Part shown: positions 44,701-56,001 of the stretch, one piece after another
Position numbering within the stretch: position 1 is the first letter of the stretch
How the letters are laid out: every line of letters begins with the position of its first letter
Origin: Sphaerulina vaccinii
Taxonomy: Eukaryota > Ascomycota > Dothideomycetes > Mycosphaerellales > Mycosphaerellaceae
Direction: 5' to 3'
Length of the DNA: 64,000 bases
NCBI GenBank assembly: GCA_022570795.1
Contig: JAKUDP010000019.1
Coordinates: forward strand, 186,001-250,000
Notes under the pieces: model-generated
What the model was told of the DNA's origin: nothing
What the model saw: only the letters and a program-made list of their open reading frames with translations
The model's database searches: none
Translations under genes and position numbers: made by a program

Positions 44701-46391
44701 GCGTTTGCAGTGACTCGTAGGATGAGCTCCTTTTGACGAGCAGACAAGGCTTGATTGAGCCATGTATCTTGCCAACCATACCAGCGCAGATGCCGTATAG
44801 CCTCCACAAACTGTGACACAATCTGTAGCTTGGCGTCTGTGGCGAAGCGGCGTTTCTTCTCATAGTGTGTGAGGATCCTAGCAAGGATGGCGTTCATGAT
44901 CTGCGCGAAGAAGACGAGGCCAACTGCCAGCATCGAAGCCCAGCCTAGATAGTTGACCACGAGCCAGATGGAGAGAACGATCGCCACCGGCTTCTTGATA
45001 AGCTTATCAAACTCCCAGAAGCGTTGAGCTACTTCATAGACATCATTTCGCATCAAGTTCAGAATCCTGCCCATGGATGCCGGCTCCTTGACTACCGTAG
45101 CGGCCTGAGTCTTCTGGCGAAGACTTCGAAGTGGTTTGATCAGATTGCTCCACCATTTCGCTCGTGGTTTAGGTGTCACTTCGTCATTGATGTGGCCGTT
45201 TGAGGTACCGTTTTGCTGCACTGGCTCGATCTTCTCGGCGGGCTTGAAAGCCATCTTTCGTCCAAGAGTCTTCTCGTATAGCATGGTAATCATTTCTCCT
45301 CTGCTCCTCTCGTACGCTCTGCGACCATACCACAACTGAATGACATCAACTTGCGCCGACATCAGTCTCGCCACGAGCGACAGGCCAGCATATGTCAAAG
45401 CTACCCTCTTAGGTCTCTCCGGATCCTCCATAGAGCTCAGAATAAGTTGAAGGAAGAATGGCGCTGCATAGTCGAGAATCTTCTCCAGGAATCCTAGAAT
45501 AGTCACGATCACCAAATCAATGCCGTTGGCTGTCAACAGGCGTGTAATTACAGTGCCACGAAGCACTCTGAAGTTCTCATGCAGGCGTGCGTGCTGAAAC
45601 TCATATGGCAGGGACCATACATCGGCATCCTCCATCTGGCGCTTGCCGCCGATGTTGAGCATGGGTGTAATCCAGGTCACAGTCATGAATTGCCAAATGT
45701 TTAAATTCTCTTCCGGACTTCGCAGGGCACTTGTTGGCGCAGAGAAGGGCTTGCTGATGTCCTTCGATGGGAGTCTCAAGTCGCGGAAAGGCATGCAGGA
45801 TATCACGATCACTGCAATGGCGTTGATGGCGACTCCTGCAACTATGAAAGGTATAGGTCCATGCATCGTGACAGCTCTCTCCAGGATGATCGACTGTGCT
45901 ACCAGATTGACTGTGAATATCGTGAGTACTGCAAATGGTACCTTCGTGGGCCTGAAGATGCATATTTCGAGGACTATGATGATCCATGGTAGAGTCTGTA
46001 GAGCTGCGGATCGAATGCCGGTTGAGTCGAGCGCTGTTGCGTCGAGTAGAAACAGGCTAACAGTCGCTGCCAGATACATAAGAGCGCCGCAGATACTCAG
46101 TATCAACAGACTGACAGTGGCTTTCGTCCATTGCCGCCTCGTCACAAGCTCTGAGTCCAGTGTCGGCTCCACGATCTCCTCAACAAATCGCCGCGTCCAT
46201 CGTGGTCTCTTGTATCCCAGAGAAGCGCATGCCAGCTTCAGTACCTGGCCAAGTAGGATGAGCGCCGCGATGGCAGTAGGCACAAACGCCACAACAGGGA
46301 TGAAGCATTGTCGAAATCGTGCATCTTCCACTATCCAGATGTTCTTGAAGCAGACTCCCTCATGCCTGGCCCCCAGTACCTGCTGTTCCAT
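41789..46391 (-). CDS. ABCC-type (MRP-like) ABC transporter
   Basis: Proposed complement(join(41789..43573, 43623..46391)), about 1517 residues, the usual size of a full ABCC exporter. The 49-nt intron has GTACAA, a GCTGAC branch site and ATAG, phase 0, in the linker after the first ATP-binding domain. The order is an N-terminal membrane domain, TMD1, NBD1, TMD2, NBD2. NBD1: Walker A GEVAAGKTALLQ, signature LSGGQKARVALARAVY, Walker B ILLLDDPLAALD. NBD2: GRTGSGKSTLAL, signature LSQGQRQLVGLARAVL, IIILDEATASID. NBD1 has Asp where NBD2 has the catalytic Glu after Walker B, the asymmetry typical of ABCC. Substrates (conjugates, toxins, drugs) are unknown. The start is the ATG at 46391. Confidence 0.9.
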
Positions 46392-47683
46392 CTCTGTTCT
46401 GTTGTTGTCGGTAACTGGGCGGCATGTTGCTGCCTTGGATGGTGTAGATGTCGAAAGGATGGCGAAGGATTCGAGATGCAGGCGCGTTTCGTGACCCACT
46501 TTTCGGGCCGTCGGCCTTGGCCGCAAGGTTCATGGCGACGATATGAGTTGTGAAGAGGTTGTATCTGCAGCATGTGTAAGTATATTGACCACAAAGCAAG
46601 TGTTTCGGATGTCTCGATCGATCGTGACAGTCTCACCATCGTCGTCTGGCATGCATAGCTGCCAGCATCCACGGAGAGAAGAAGATGTCTCGCCATATGG
46701 CCTTTGGTTGGCCTGGTTCTCTGCTGGGTCCTAGCCATTGTCGATGGCATCGTTGCACATTGAGGAGCGTAGCGAGCGAGAAGGCGGAGGTGTGACTTGA
46801 TTTGACCCAGAAGATGGGCAGACCGTGGCTTCGGTTTCTCTTCGGCATTCTGTTGTTCTGTTGATGGTTTTGTCAGTGGTTTGGTCGTTCCGATCGATCG
46901 GAGAGCTTACTGTTGACTGCGTCAATATCTTTATGATCGTTGCTAGGTGAGGTCTCGCTTGATGTGTCTGTATGACGCTATTTTGATATTTCTTGGCACT
47001 GAAGCTGTTGTATAATGACAAACTCGTTCATCTCTGCTTGCTTCGACAACCACCACGCCGACCAGTAAGTAACCAGCCTGTTCAACAGATTCCACAGGCA
47101 TATCAGAGACTAATTTGCTCCCTTCTCAGCTTGCTCACTTACCACCGCGCTCCTGTAAGTACAACCGCAATCTTTCACGCGTTGCACTGGACCGCCACAG
47201 CGACATCCAGCATTGCGAGTCGCCATCACTGCAATTGCTGGTCCTCTCCATCTCTTGATGATGGCTGTGGCATTGTCATGCGCAGAATCCATTTGTCGAG
47301 GCGTCCAGAGAAGAGCTGACAGGTATATATTAGCAGAACCATCATCAACATCTCCGCCCGCACCACCACCACAAGAGAAGAAGTATGTCGATCCCACTGC
47401 ACACGATCTCCAGTAGAAAGAGGAGGACCAAGCCAGCAGATCTCCGTATAGCCCAGCAAGCCAAAACAAACAACAAAATGGAAGCACCTCCAGAATGTCC
47501 GGCCTCACCTGGGACTTGTCCACGCAGCATGAACAGCCTGGATAGAACTCCCAGTTCTACACCCTATCGAGAAAGATCTGCTGGCTGTGGTCTTGCATGC
47601 TGAAATCTTGATTCCTGCACTTTCTCCTCCGCATTTGATCGTTGACTGAGCCGTTCAATGCTAATTTGTATCGGCATTTATAG
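46392..47683. other. intergenic, possible 5' exons of the next gene
   Basis: Upstream of the ABC transporter and of the Cys-rich gene. A plus-strand frame from the ATG at 47385 (72 codons, MSIPLHTISSRKRR...) could be a first exon of the gene at 47684, but no good donor site links them. Otherwise nothing is recognised. Confidence 0.4.
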
Positions 47684-48262
47684 TGTGCAAGACCTGGACC
47701 CACCATGTCGTTTGTGATGGATGTCATCGCGTCCTCTGGGAAGAGGGCGGGTGCACCCATCACTGCATGTCGTTCACCTAGTATGTCAAATCAACGCTCG
47801 TGGATTCTGATGAAGAACCTGCTAACGTATAGTCATAGCTACGAAGTCTGCCCCGGGGGCCTGGTCCACGGCCGGCCAATGGGCGTCCGCTTCGTGGACG
47901 CGAAGGAGTGCTCTGCGTGCACTCACGCGGCTGTCGTCGCCGCTGCTGCTGCCGCTGCCGCCGAAGAGGCAGAGCGTATGTTCCAGAATCCGACTCGATC
48001 GAACGGAGAAGGTATTGACGTGATCGTAGTTCTTGCTCTGCAGGAGGAGCTCGCTGGGGCTGGAGATACCGCTTGGTATCTCCGCCCGGAGAATGCAGAC
48101 TTTGTTGCGCGAGAGCGCCAGCAGAATTGGTATGTTGTCCCGATCACCCTGAGTAGCGTTAGAGCGAGCAAGCAAGCAAGCAAGCATCTCTCCGGAACTC
48201 CAGGATCCACCAAGGCCAAAGGATCAGGACCAGAGTGCTATCGAGACCAATACAGTGCTTAG
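47684..48262 (+). CDS. partial hypothetical protein, Cys/His-rich
   Basis: Proposed 3' part join(47684..47780, 47833..48262). The left edge is an acceptor (branch TGCTAAT, then TTATAG). The inner 52-nt intron has GTATGT, GCTAAC and TATAG. Phases agree. The product begins CKTWTHHVVCDGCH, then GGCTHHCMSF, suggesting a metal-binding cluster. It then has HSYEVCPGG, a polyalanine run, and a more ordered stretch ending in a KQASKHL segment encoded by a CAAG microsatellite (about 48166-48184). I recognise no family. The first exon and start codon are not identified. Confidence 0.4.
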   Translation, partial: CARPGPTMSFVMDVIASSGKRAGAPITACRSPSMSNQRSWILMKNLLTYSHSYEVCPGGLVHGRPMGVRFVDAKECSACTHAAVVAAAAAAAAEEAERMFQNPTRSNGEGIDVIVVLALQEELAGAGDTAWYLRPENADFVARERQQNWYVVPITLSSVRASKQASKHLSGTPGSTKAKGSGPECYRDQYSA

Positions 48263-49251
48263 GAGAGCGTACGATGGCCATCCATGGCTTCTCTGCCATG
48301 TCTTCCACGACCATATGGCTAAGCGTGGATGTGGTAGGCCAGGGCCTTCTGTTTGCTAGGTCTGCGAAGCATACTGCTTAGGCCTGTGGGAGCTTCTCTC
48401 GCTATGATCTTCTCGGAGGAAGTGTCATTCACTAGGGCTTCTCATGCGGATCGTCCTTGAAGCAGTTGCATCGATCCAGATTCGGGAGACAGGTGCTACT
48501 CCATCTGATCTCAGTGCCGGATATCTAGCATGCGATGGTTTCTGGTTCCTCGTCACTGCATTCCCGCCCGACTTTAACCGGGGCAACGTGCTTTGTTGCC
48601 TCCTGGAGCATCACCCTCGACCCATGGGTCAAGTCAAGAGGTGAGGTTCGTGCCTTCCAGGGCAGAAATCGACCACGCCTGTGGGATCCGCATCGAGCTC
48701 AGCTGCTACTGCTGAGACCAGAACAGAGGAAGCCCTTCTCATCTTGTCTCAAAACGCCTTGTGCCACTACCGCCATTGCCTCCACTGAGCATACCTCCTT
48801 TACGCTTTCGAGCAGCCGGCTGGACGAGTTTGCGAATCTTGACGCAGGGCAGAGAACGCTGACTTCGCATCGTCTCCACACACCTTCTGCCGACTGAGTG
48901 AGCTACAGTCGAGCGTACACAAGCCTAAACATTAGCCTGCCTCGGGAGAAGAGCACCGTCTTGCTGCTATGCTTGTCCACACCGCTCTGATGGATAACGC
49001 AGCGTACGCCACTGGATTCTCGCCTGGGATAAATCGAGGAGTGGACTGAAGAACGGAGAGATGCTTGCTTGCCGGAGGTTCTTTCCTTCACAAAACGCGC
49101 TAGTCACTAGCGTGTCCGTGCTTGCCAAGCGTGACGTAGCTGCTGCCTCGTCGCGTCTTCCAAAGTGCTCTGTGACTTTCACATGCACTTTCACATGCAC
49201 ATGCTAAACAATGTTTTCATCACAGAGCTGGCCCTCCCTCCGCCACCAACA
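48263..49251. other. intergenic, nothing recognised
   Basis: About 1 kb with short frames only. Just before 49252 there are CACATGCACTTTCACATGCA repeats that create several upstream ATGs in frame with the helicase gene. Confidence 0.5.
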
Positions 49252-52110
49252 ATGTCGATACCGCTCGACAACACCGTGCCGCGTCGCGCCGGAGGACTGA
49301 ACGTGGCACAGGCGACGGCGGAGCGAGTCTCCTTCAGCGACTTCGAGGACGACGAAGTGCCGCAGCAGAAGAAGAAGAGACGAACTCCTGCCGTCGCCGC
49401 CGCCAGCAAGCCCGCTCCACCCGCTGCACGCCGCCGCACGAAGGGTGCCTCTCTCGTCGGCAAACGCAAACTCCACACCAAGCGGCGCGCAACCCACCTC
49501 GATGAGCACACCGACGACGAAACGGAGCGACCAGAAGACCTTCTTCCTGACTACCTCAAATCGCGGCGCAATGAGAGAGAAACACTCCAAGACGCACAAG
49601 ATGACCTTGGCTTTCGCGTACCACCTACATATCGCCGTCTTGATCTCGACACATACACCGAAACGAAGCCAAATCTGCCCGGAGTGACGCCACCACGATC
49701 GAACGAAGACTACGAGCTCGACTTCGGAGTGATCCCCGGGTCAATTGCCCAGTATCTGAAGCCATATCAATTGGAGGGCACCGCATGGCTGCACGAGAAG
49801 TTTGTGAAGCAGCAGGGCGCACTACTAGGCGACGACATGGGTCTCGGCAAGACAATACAAGTCATTGCGTTCCTGACAGCAGCATTTGGCAAGACTGGTG
49901 ACAACCGAGACAAGAAGCGCATGAGATATAAGCGCAAGCACGAGCCCGACGCATGGTACCCACGAATCCTCATCGTCTGTCCAGGCACGCTCATCGAGAA
50001 CTGGAAGGCCGAGCTCGACCGCTGGGGATACTGGCACATATACGCATACCACGGCAGCGCAGGCGGAAAAGAGGAAGCATTGGCAGCGGCTGAATCGGGC
50101 ATGCTGGAGATCATGATTACAACATACGACACTTACAAGCGCGATCAGAGCGCTATCAATTGCGTGAGCTGGGACTGCGTAATCGCTGATGAAGTCCACG
50201 GCATCAAAGAGCGCACGTCGCAGAACTCACAAGCCATGAACAACGTCAATGCTCTCTGCCGTATCGGCTTGAGTGGCACTGCGATACAGAACAAGTATGA
50301 AGAGCTGTGGACCCTCCTCAATTGGGCAAATCCAGGATGCGTCAGCACTATTGCGAGTTGGAAGACACGCATCTGTGTACCACTGAAGATGGGCCAGAGC
50401 CACGATGCTTCAATGTCTCAGCTGGCAAAGGCCCGAAAGACGGCACTGCAACTCACCTCTAAGTTGCTGCCGAACTTCTGGATCCGTCGTACGAAAGCAC
50501 TCATCGCACACCAGTTACCCAAGAAGAGCGATCGCGTGGTATTCTGCCCTCTTACCGAGACACAAAGCATAGCATACAACAACTTCACCGACTCAGAGCT
50601 CGTACACGCCATTCGCGACTCTAGCGAGCCCTGCTTTTGTGGATCAGGCAAGAAACAAGGCTACTGCTGCAGAGCGTACATTGAAGGTTTTGGCGAATGG
50701 AAGAACCAGATATTCCCAGCACTCGTCACACTTCAGAAGCTGTCGAATCACGTCGCTCTCATGGTACCAAGTGCTGAGGCCGATCCGGAACGACTGGAGA
50801 AAGACTTGGAAAAGCTCAGACTTGCACTACCCGACGACTGGGAGGATCTGTACAAGAACAGAGACAACCTGAGCTTTCTTGCCAAACCTGACTTCTGTGG
50901 CAAGTGGAACATACTTAAGAAGCTCATGAAGCTGTGGTACGACAACGGTGACAAGGTGCTGATCTTCTCGCACTCCGTGAGACTACTCAAAATGCTCGAA
51001 CTTCTGCTAAAGTTCAAGACCTCCTACAGCATCTCGTTCCTGGACGGCAGCATGACGTACGCGGATCGTCAAAAGGAAGTAGACGACTTCAACTCAAAGC
51101 CGAGTCAATTCGCCTTTCTGATCTCGACCAAGGCCGGAGGAGTAGGGTTGAACATCACAAGCGCCAACAAAGTAGTCGTGGTCGACCCGAACTGGAATCC
51201 AGCATACGACCTACAGGCACAGGATAGAGCATACCGCATCGGCCAGACCAGAGATGTCGAAGTCTTTCGCCTTGTCTCGCTTGGCACAGTGGAAGAGATC
51301 GTCTACGCTCGACAGATATACAAGCAACAGCAAGCCAACATCGGGTACAATGCCTCAGTTGAGCGACGCTACTTCAAGGGCGTACAGGACAACAAGGACC
51401 AGAAGGGCGAGATCTTTGGACTAGCGAACCTGTTCGCACCACAACAAGCCAACGTCGTGCTTCGAGACATCGTCAACAAGACCAACATTGCGGAGACCAG
51501 GGCTGGACTTGATATAGTAGGGCTAGATCTGGAAGCAAGCCAAGACGACGAGGACGATCTCATACTGGACCCAGACTCACCGGAGTCCTTCATTGAAGCT
51601 ATAGCCGCAGAAGTCCTCGACGAACCTAGTCGCAAGCGTAAGCTAGCTAAGGCGGCAGCGAAGAAGAAGGATCCTGTACAAGCCATACTTTCTCTTGCTG
51701 GAGTATCATACACACATGATAATTCTGAGGTCATTGGCACGAGCAAGATAGAGACCAAGTTATCTAGCAGAGCACAGAAGGGCGCAGATGACCCAGATTA
51801 CATAAATGAGCTTGCGTTCGCCCGCTCTCAGCAATCTCAGCAGACCATGCCACCGAATGCAGGGACAGGGCCGCATCTAGTGTATGGAGGGGTATCAGAG
51901 AAAGATGAGATTGGGGAGGAGGTGAAGATACGTTACAAGTATCAACCACCAGAGGAAGTGAGGAAACGTCAATTCTGCAGTATGGCAGCCCAGTTTGGGT
52001 ATACTGACGTCTCCGACTTCGCTCTGGTGGTTGAGGGCTGGACGCAGCAGGAGCGTCGGGACTTCTTGCAGAAGTTCTACCAGCGTCGCAGAGAAGAGCT
52101 GGCTTTGTAG
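49252..52110 (+). CDS. SNF2-family DNA translocase, ERCC6L2-like
   Basis: 952 residues from the ATG at 49252 (acaATGtcg). In-frame upstream ATGs at 49165-49201 give a His/Met-rich leader that looks untranslated. SNF2 ATPases move along DNA and remodel protein-DNA complexes; ERCC6L2/Rad26-type members act in DNA repair. Visible: a basic N terminus, motif I DDMGLGKTIQ (about 195-204), motif II DEVH (about 312), motif III GLSGTAIQN, and helicase lobe 2 with FLDGSM, TKAGGVGLNI, VVVDPNWNPA and QDRAYRIGQTRDV (to about 670). Between the lobes at about residues 460-473 sits CFCGSGKKQGYCC, which matches the SEC-C zinc motif. The C-terminal ~90 residues recall the extra domain of ERCC6L2 relatives. Subfamily assignment is by overall feel and less sure than the family. 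Confidence 0.85.
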   Translation: MSIPLDNTVPRRAGGLNVAQATAERVSFSDFEDDEVPQQKKKRRTPAVAAASKPAPPAARRRTKGASLVGKRKLHTKRRATHLDEHTDDETERPEDLLPDYLKSRRNERETLQDAQDDLGFRVPPTYRRLDLDTYTETKPNLPGVTPPRSNEDYELDFGVIPGSIAQYLKPYQLEGTAWLHEKFVKQQGALLGDDMGLGKTIQVIAFLTAAFGKTGDNRDKKRMRYKRKHEPDAWYPRILIVCPGTLIENWKAELDRWGYWHIYAYHGSAGGKEEALAAAESGMLEIMITTYDTYKRDQSAINCVSWDCVIADEVHGIKERTSQNSQAMNNVNALCRIGLSGTAIQNKYEELWTLLNWANPGCVSTIASWKTRICVPLKMGQSHDASMSQLAKARKTALQLTSKLLPNFWIRRTKALIAHQLPKKSDRVVFCPLTETQSIAYNNFTDSELVHAIRDSSEPCFCGSGKKQGYCCRAYIEGFGEWKNQIFPALVTLQKLSNHVALMVPSAEADPERLEKDLEKLRLALPDDWEDLYKNRDNLSFLAKPDFCGKWNILKKLMKLWYDNGDKVLIFSHSVRLLKMLELLLKFKTSYSISFLDGSMTYADRQKEVDDFNSKPSQFAFLISTKAGGVGLNITSANKVVVVDPNWNPAYDLQAQDRAYRIGQTRDVEVFRLVSLGTVEEIVYARQIYKQQQANIGYNASVERRYFKGVQDNKDQKGEIFGLANLFAPQQANVVLRDIVNKTNIAETRAGLDIVGLDLEASQDDEDDLILDPDSPESFIEAIAAEVLDEPSRKRKLAKAAAKKKDPVQAILSLAGVSYTHDNSEVIGTSKIETKLSSRAQKGADDPDYINELAFARSQQSQQTMPPNAGTGPHLVYGGVSEKDEIGEEVKIRYKYQPPEEVRKRQFCSMAAQFGYTDVSDFALVVEGWTQQERRDFLQKFYQRRREELAL

Positions 52111-53349
52111 TGTTTTGTTTGTTTAGTGCACTTGGCACTTAGCGAAGATACCCACAATGAGCATGGTTGTTTACTTTACATATGGTATTGCTGAACATGT
52201 TACTCTGCAATTGCTTACTGACTGTGGTAGTGGATTTGCAGATGAGGCGGGATGCGAAGATATGTGAGGAGACGGAGATGAAGTGACAAATCCGGCTTGT
52301 CTCGCACATTCACTCGAGCGGCTATGCCACCGAATGCTCACACTTCCTGATATGGACGATGGTTTAGGCTCTTAGAGAGCGTTGACCTCAGCACTCTCTG
52401 CGACCGCCTGTCTCCCCCGCCGCTAGCATCGCAGACATAGCAGTAGCTGAGAAATGTAGGGAAATGGAAGTGAAGTAGGAAATCTGCAACATGCTTCTAC
52501 GCATGCTCTCCTGACCCCAGCACCAGCCTCCCAGATCTAACAGTATGCATACCTGCTGCAGCCATCAGAGAGCATACCTAAATCCTGGATTATCAATAGA
52601 TTCTGGACTCGCACTCCCTTCGACATGCATTTCGCTCAGCAGGAAGATTTCGTTGCTGTCAAAACCACATACCTCAAGCATGGTCTGCAAACCGTAATCG
52701 ATTCTCTGCCTGAGTACACACAGTTCGTGCGTTGTCTCAAGGCTCGGGTTCTCCTGCAGGTCTGCTGTCGACTGTGGCTCTGGTTATATAGACAATGCAA
52801 TATCGATACCTGATCGTGGGATCAGAGAGTGACGAGCTGTCCTCGTCCATCCTCTGCAGCTTCCATACTCACTGAGCTGCTGGATGTACAGGCAAGCTAG
52901 TGCTACAAGCGTTTGTGTGTTTTCGGAGACAGAAGATCACCTACCATATGTTGGTGTTGGAGTGTGCCATCCCAAATATGGCCAATTTCTGGAAAACTCG
53001 TAATTCGACGAAAGTTACATGCTGCTCGTGATCACGAACGGATCGAGCTGTGAATGCTCAAGCATATTTGGAGTAGTATAAAGATGACATACCGTGAGTA
53101 TAAACCATCGAAGTGCCGTACCGATGTCGTTGCTGTCGTCCCACGGTTTTCGCATAACCCTAAGCTTCATCCGTTCACCTCAAGCTTGGCATCAAGCTTC
53201 TCACAATCCTTAAAGCCAGATACAGCGTTCCAGTCTCGCAACTTATATCGCTATAATGCCACCGCTCAAGCTGTCATCATCGACGTCGCTCCTCATCGTT
53301 GTTGCAAGCACTAACCCAATCAACGAACACATACACCGCGGATCAGGAA
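52111..53349. other. intergenic, nothing recognised
   Basis: About 1.2 kb with only short frames. A TATAAAG on the plus strand near 53076 has no convincing gene after it. Confidence 0.5.
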
Positions 53350-53961
53350 TCAGTTGCCTCCCAAGAGACCGCCTAGCAACCCGCCAGTACCTCCTGGGGT
53401 ATTGCCTCCTAAAATCCCGCCAATGCCTCCCAAGAGATTGCCTACAACTCCGCCAGACCCGAGAAGATTGCTGGCATCGCCGAGAACATTGTTGGCATCG
53501 TTGGCATCGTTGGCCATTCCTGCAAGCCCACCTGCATCTTCAGAAATTGATAGATCTGACGACTGGCGTCTGCTTAGGTCGGTATCGTGTTCGGTCACAT
53601 CTTCGAGACCTGTGATCATACTCTCAATGACCGGAACCGAGACAGTAAGAGTGGATCCAATCTCATCGAGAGTGCCTTCGAGCGCAGCCAATGCAGTGCC
53701 TCTAGACTCTAGGACACTTGCGACCTCGTCCACAGCAGTGCTGACATCGCTCACGACTTTTGCGACTGGTATGTTGGATCCATCGACTAGTGATATATCG
53801 AAGTAGTCCAGACCATCCCATTGCTTGATAGTGTCGGCGAGAGTTGGCACATCCAGAGGCACGGCTGCGGCATCCGGTACTGGAGCCGCTACCACGAGAG
53901 TCGTGAAGGCTAGTAGCGCGATTGCTACTGCAACGAAGCTGAAGTTCTTGAAGTTCTTCAT
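53350..53961 (-). CDS. small secreted protein, Gly/Leu-rich C terminus
   Basis: 203 residues from the ATG at 53961. A clear signal peptide (MKNFKNFSFVAVAIALLAFT, then TLVVAAPVP) has a likely cleavage after the Ala-Ala. The middle part (about 35-130) is acidic, rich in Val, Ser and Asp, and may be helical. It is followed by a short basic SRRQSS site, then a low-complexity tail of repeated Gly-Leu-Leu-Gly (LLGGIGGILGG, GGLLGGLLGG) and a 9-nt repeat coding Asp-Ala-Asn. No cysteines are visible, which is unusual for an effector. It could be a cell-wall or surface-active protein. Family not recognised. A TATA box lies about 105 nt upstream. Confidence 0.7.
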   Translation of the reverse strand: MKNFKNFSFVAVAIALLAFTTLVVAAPVPDAAAVPLDVPTLADTIKQWDGLDYFDISLVDGSNIPVAKVVSDVSTAVDEVASVLESRGTALAALEGTLDEIGSTLTVSVPVIESMITGLEDVTEHDTDLSRRQSSDLSISEDAGGLAGMANDANDANNVLGDASNLLGSGGVVGNLLGGIGGILGGNTPGGTGGLLGGLLGGN

Positions 53962-56001
53962 CGTGAAGATCAAAAGTAGCTAAGTCTTTCAGTCGAGTGT
54001 CGATATGCAGGAGAGATCGAGTGCGTCTGTTGCTGCTTAGAAGAGTGCCTGATGGGCAGCATCTTTATAGATCCCTGAAGTCGTCGTCAGCCTGGGTGTT
54101 GCGTTACATCGCTCATACTTCACCTGGCTTGTTACCGAGCTTGTCCATAACAGCCCACCGATTGGAAGTGCTGGTGGTGTGTGGTATTTGAGGCATCCGA
54201 TATGGAGACATGATCAGCGTTCATGCTCTCGATTATGCTGCTGCGTTCTAGCTAGGTAAGATGCCACATAGTATCCACAAGTGCCTCGTGCGCCAATGCC
54301 GATATAGAGTGTGGCAGCTCGCTTGTGGCGTGGTTTGCATGGACCCGAAATGGGTTGCACAGAGTATTGACTCCACCACTTGGCCAATCCATCACTTTCA
54401 TCTTGTGATTCGGGGGCTCCACCACTCATGTTACTGTCGCTCCAGAAGAGGCCACCAGTACGAAACAAAGAGACTTGTATCAAATCGGATAGATCCTAGA
54501 GCAATTCGAGAATAGTACCTCTGATTAGCACATCGTGCATCTTTGAGCGCCTTCAATCTTCTGCTTAGAGGACGTCCTTCCTTGACGTCGCTGGTATAAG
54601 AAGGCCTTGAATAGACGTTCCTAGTATGTGGTGTTGTCCTCCTGCTGATGAATACCAACGCGAGGTCGTCCGATTCCAGACGGCCCGAGTGCCATATTGA
54701 CTCGGTAGACTTGGCCACCGAACAGGTGAACCCTGCTCATGATATGTGCTGTACCTGCGCCCCAGAAGTGATAATGCGGCCTAGATCCCACGGGGCATCA
54801 GCTTCCCCAGTGTCATAGATGGCATGTTCCTGGCGGAGGCGGAGGCGGAGGCGGAGATGGTGAAGCACAGTGGCGTCCTGGTCTGGTCTGGTTGGCGGCT
54901 AACTTTTCTTTTGAGCTGTTGTGATCGGAAGGAGGCAGTACTCTTCAATCTGCCAGTATCAATGCAATCCCACGCTGTCACAAAGGCCAAGCAGAGGCAG
55001 CAACAGTCGCTCCTGCCGCAGTCCTGGTGTAGGCATCATCGCCACATCTGAAGTGAAGTCCGTGTGACCAATTCTGCCTACCAACCTCCCGTGCCTGCGC
55101 AAAAGAACGTCAGCGAAATCTACACCGCTGTACCTTGCCCACAGCTTTGCGAATGAAGCCTAACCCAGACTCTATTCTGCCCGCCAAAAGGCATTCGCGA
55201 ACCCAATCATTTACGTGCGCGGCTGCAACCGCTACGTCAGCTTCCCTCCACAGGTGCCAGCTCATCAACAAACGCGCGGGTGGATCTGGACTGCAAAAGT
55301 GTGCTGGAGCCGAGAATAGCGAGAATCGTGTGAATTGTCGTTTGAGATTCAAAGTCTGAAATCCTCGCTGTCATCGTCATTAGTGAAGCTGGAGCTCAGC
55401 AAACACGCCTCTTCAGCAACAACAACTTCTCGCGCTCGACTTCCACCTGACGAGGAGTCCCAGACAACATCGGTATCGCGCGCCAGAGACAGCGCAGTCA
55501 CCGGTGAGTCGCTCGCTCGCGTGGTCACCTCAGCGCAAAGACATCCTCGACATCGGCCACCACTCCACGTGCATATCGGCCGACTCTCAGCTCATACTCA
55601 CTCTTTATGCCCGTCTGTTCGCCGGTCTTCTCTTCACGCCACTCCTTTTCAGCCGACTTCATCAAACGACAGAACCAAGCTCATCGCCACTGCTCTCCGT
55701 ACGCAGAATCAGACTGCGCAGTGAGCAGAACAAATCCTCACATCCCAGAGCAAAGCTGCAAGCAAGAGAACTTTCATCAGACAAAAGCTGCACAACACCA
55801 GCATCCCCCGGAACAAAAGTCATACTGCAGCACCGGCTTCGCCCCAGCCGTTCTGCACCAATCTCCTTGAAGCCAAGTTCTCAACATCACGTGGGCATTT
55901 CGGTCGGGCATCCTTTGCCTCGTCGGGCGCAGCAATCTGCAGAACCACGTCATTTCTAGTGTCCCCGCCACCATCCGGGTGGTGAGCGCTTGTCGCACCT
56001 G
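53962..56001. other. intergenic
   Basis: Between two diverging genes. It includes the secreted-protein promoter and, at about 54833-54858, four copies of the 6-nt unit GGAGGC. The last part may contain a first exon of the glycine-zipper gene (an acceptor-like TTTCTAG ends at 55959). Confidence 0.45.
54063..54069 (-). promoter_or_regulatory. TATA box of the small secreted protein gene
   Basis: On the minus strand this reads TATAAAG, about 105 nt upstream of the ATG at 53961, in a setting (GGGATCTATAAAGATG) typical of strongly expressed fungal secreted-protein genes. Confidence 0.45.

Noticed and set aside
45643..46494. 283-codon plus-strand frame
   Set aside because: It is antisense to the first exon of the ABC transporter, whose membrane and ATP-binding motifs are unambiguous.
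47385..47603. Separate 72-codon gene on the plus strand
   Set aside because: No family, and it may be a first exon of the gene at 47684, but no donor site fits. Left as a note only.
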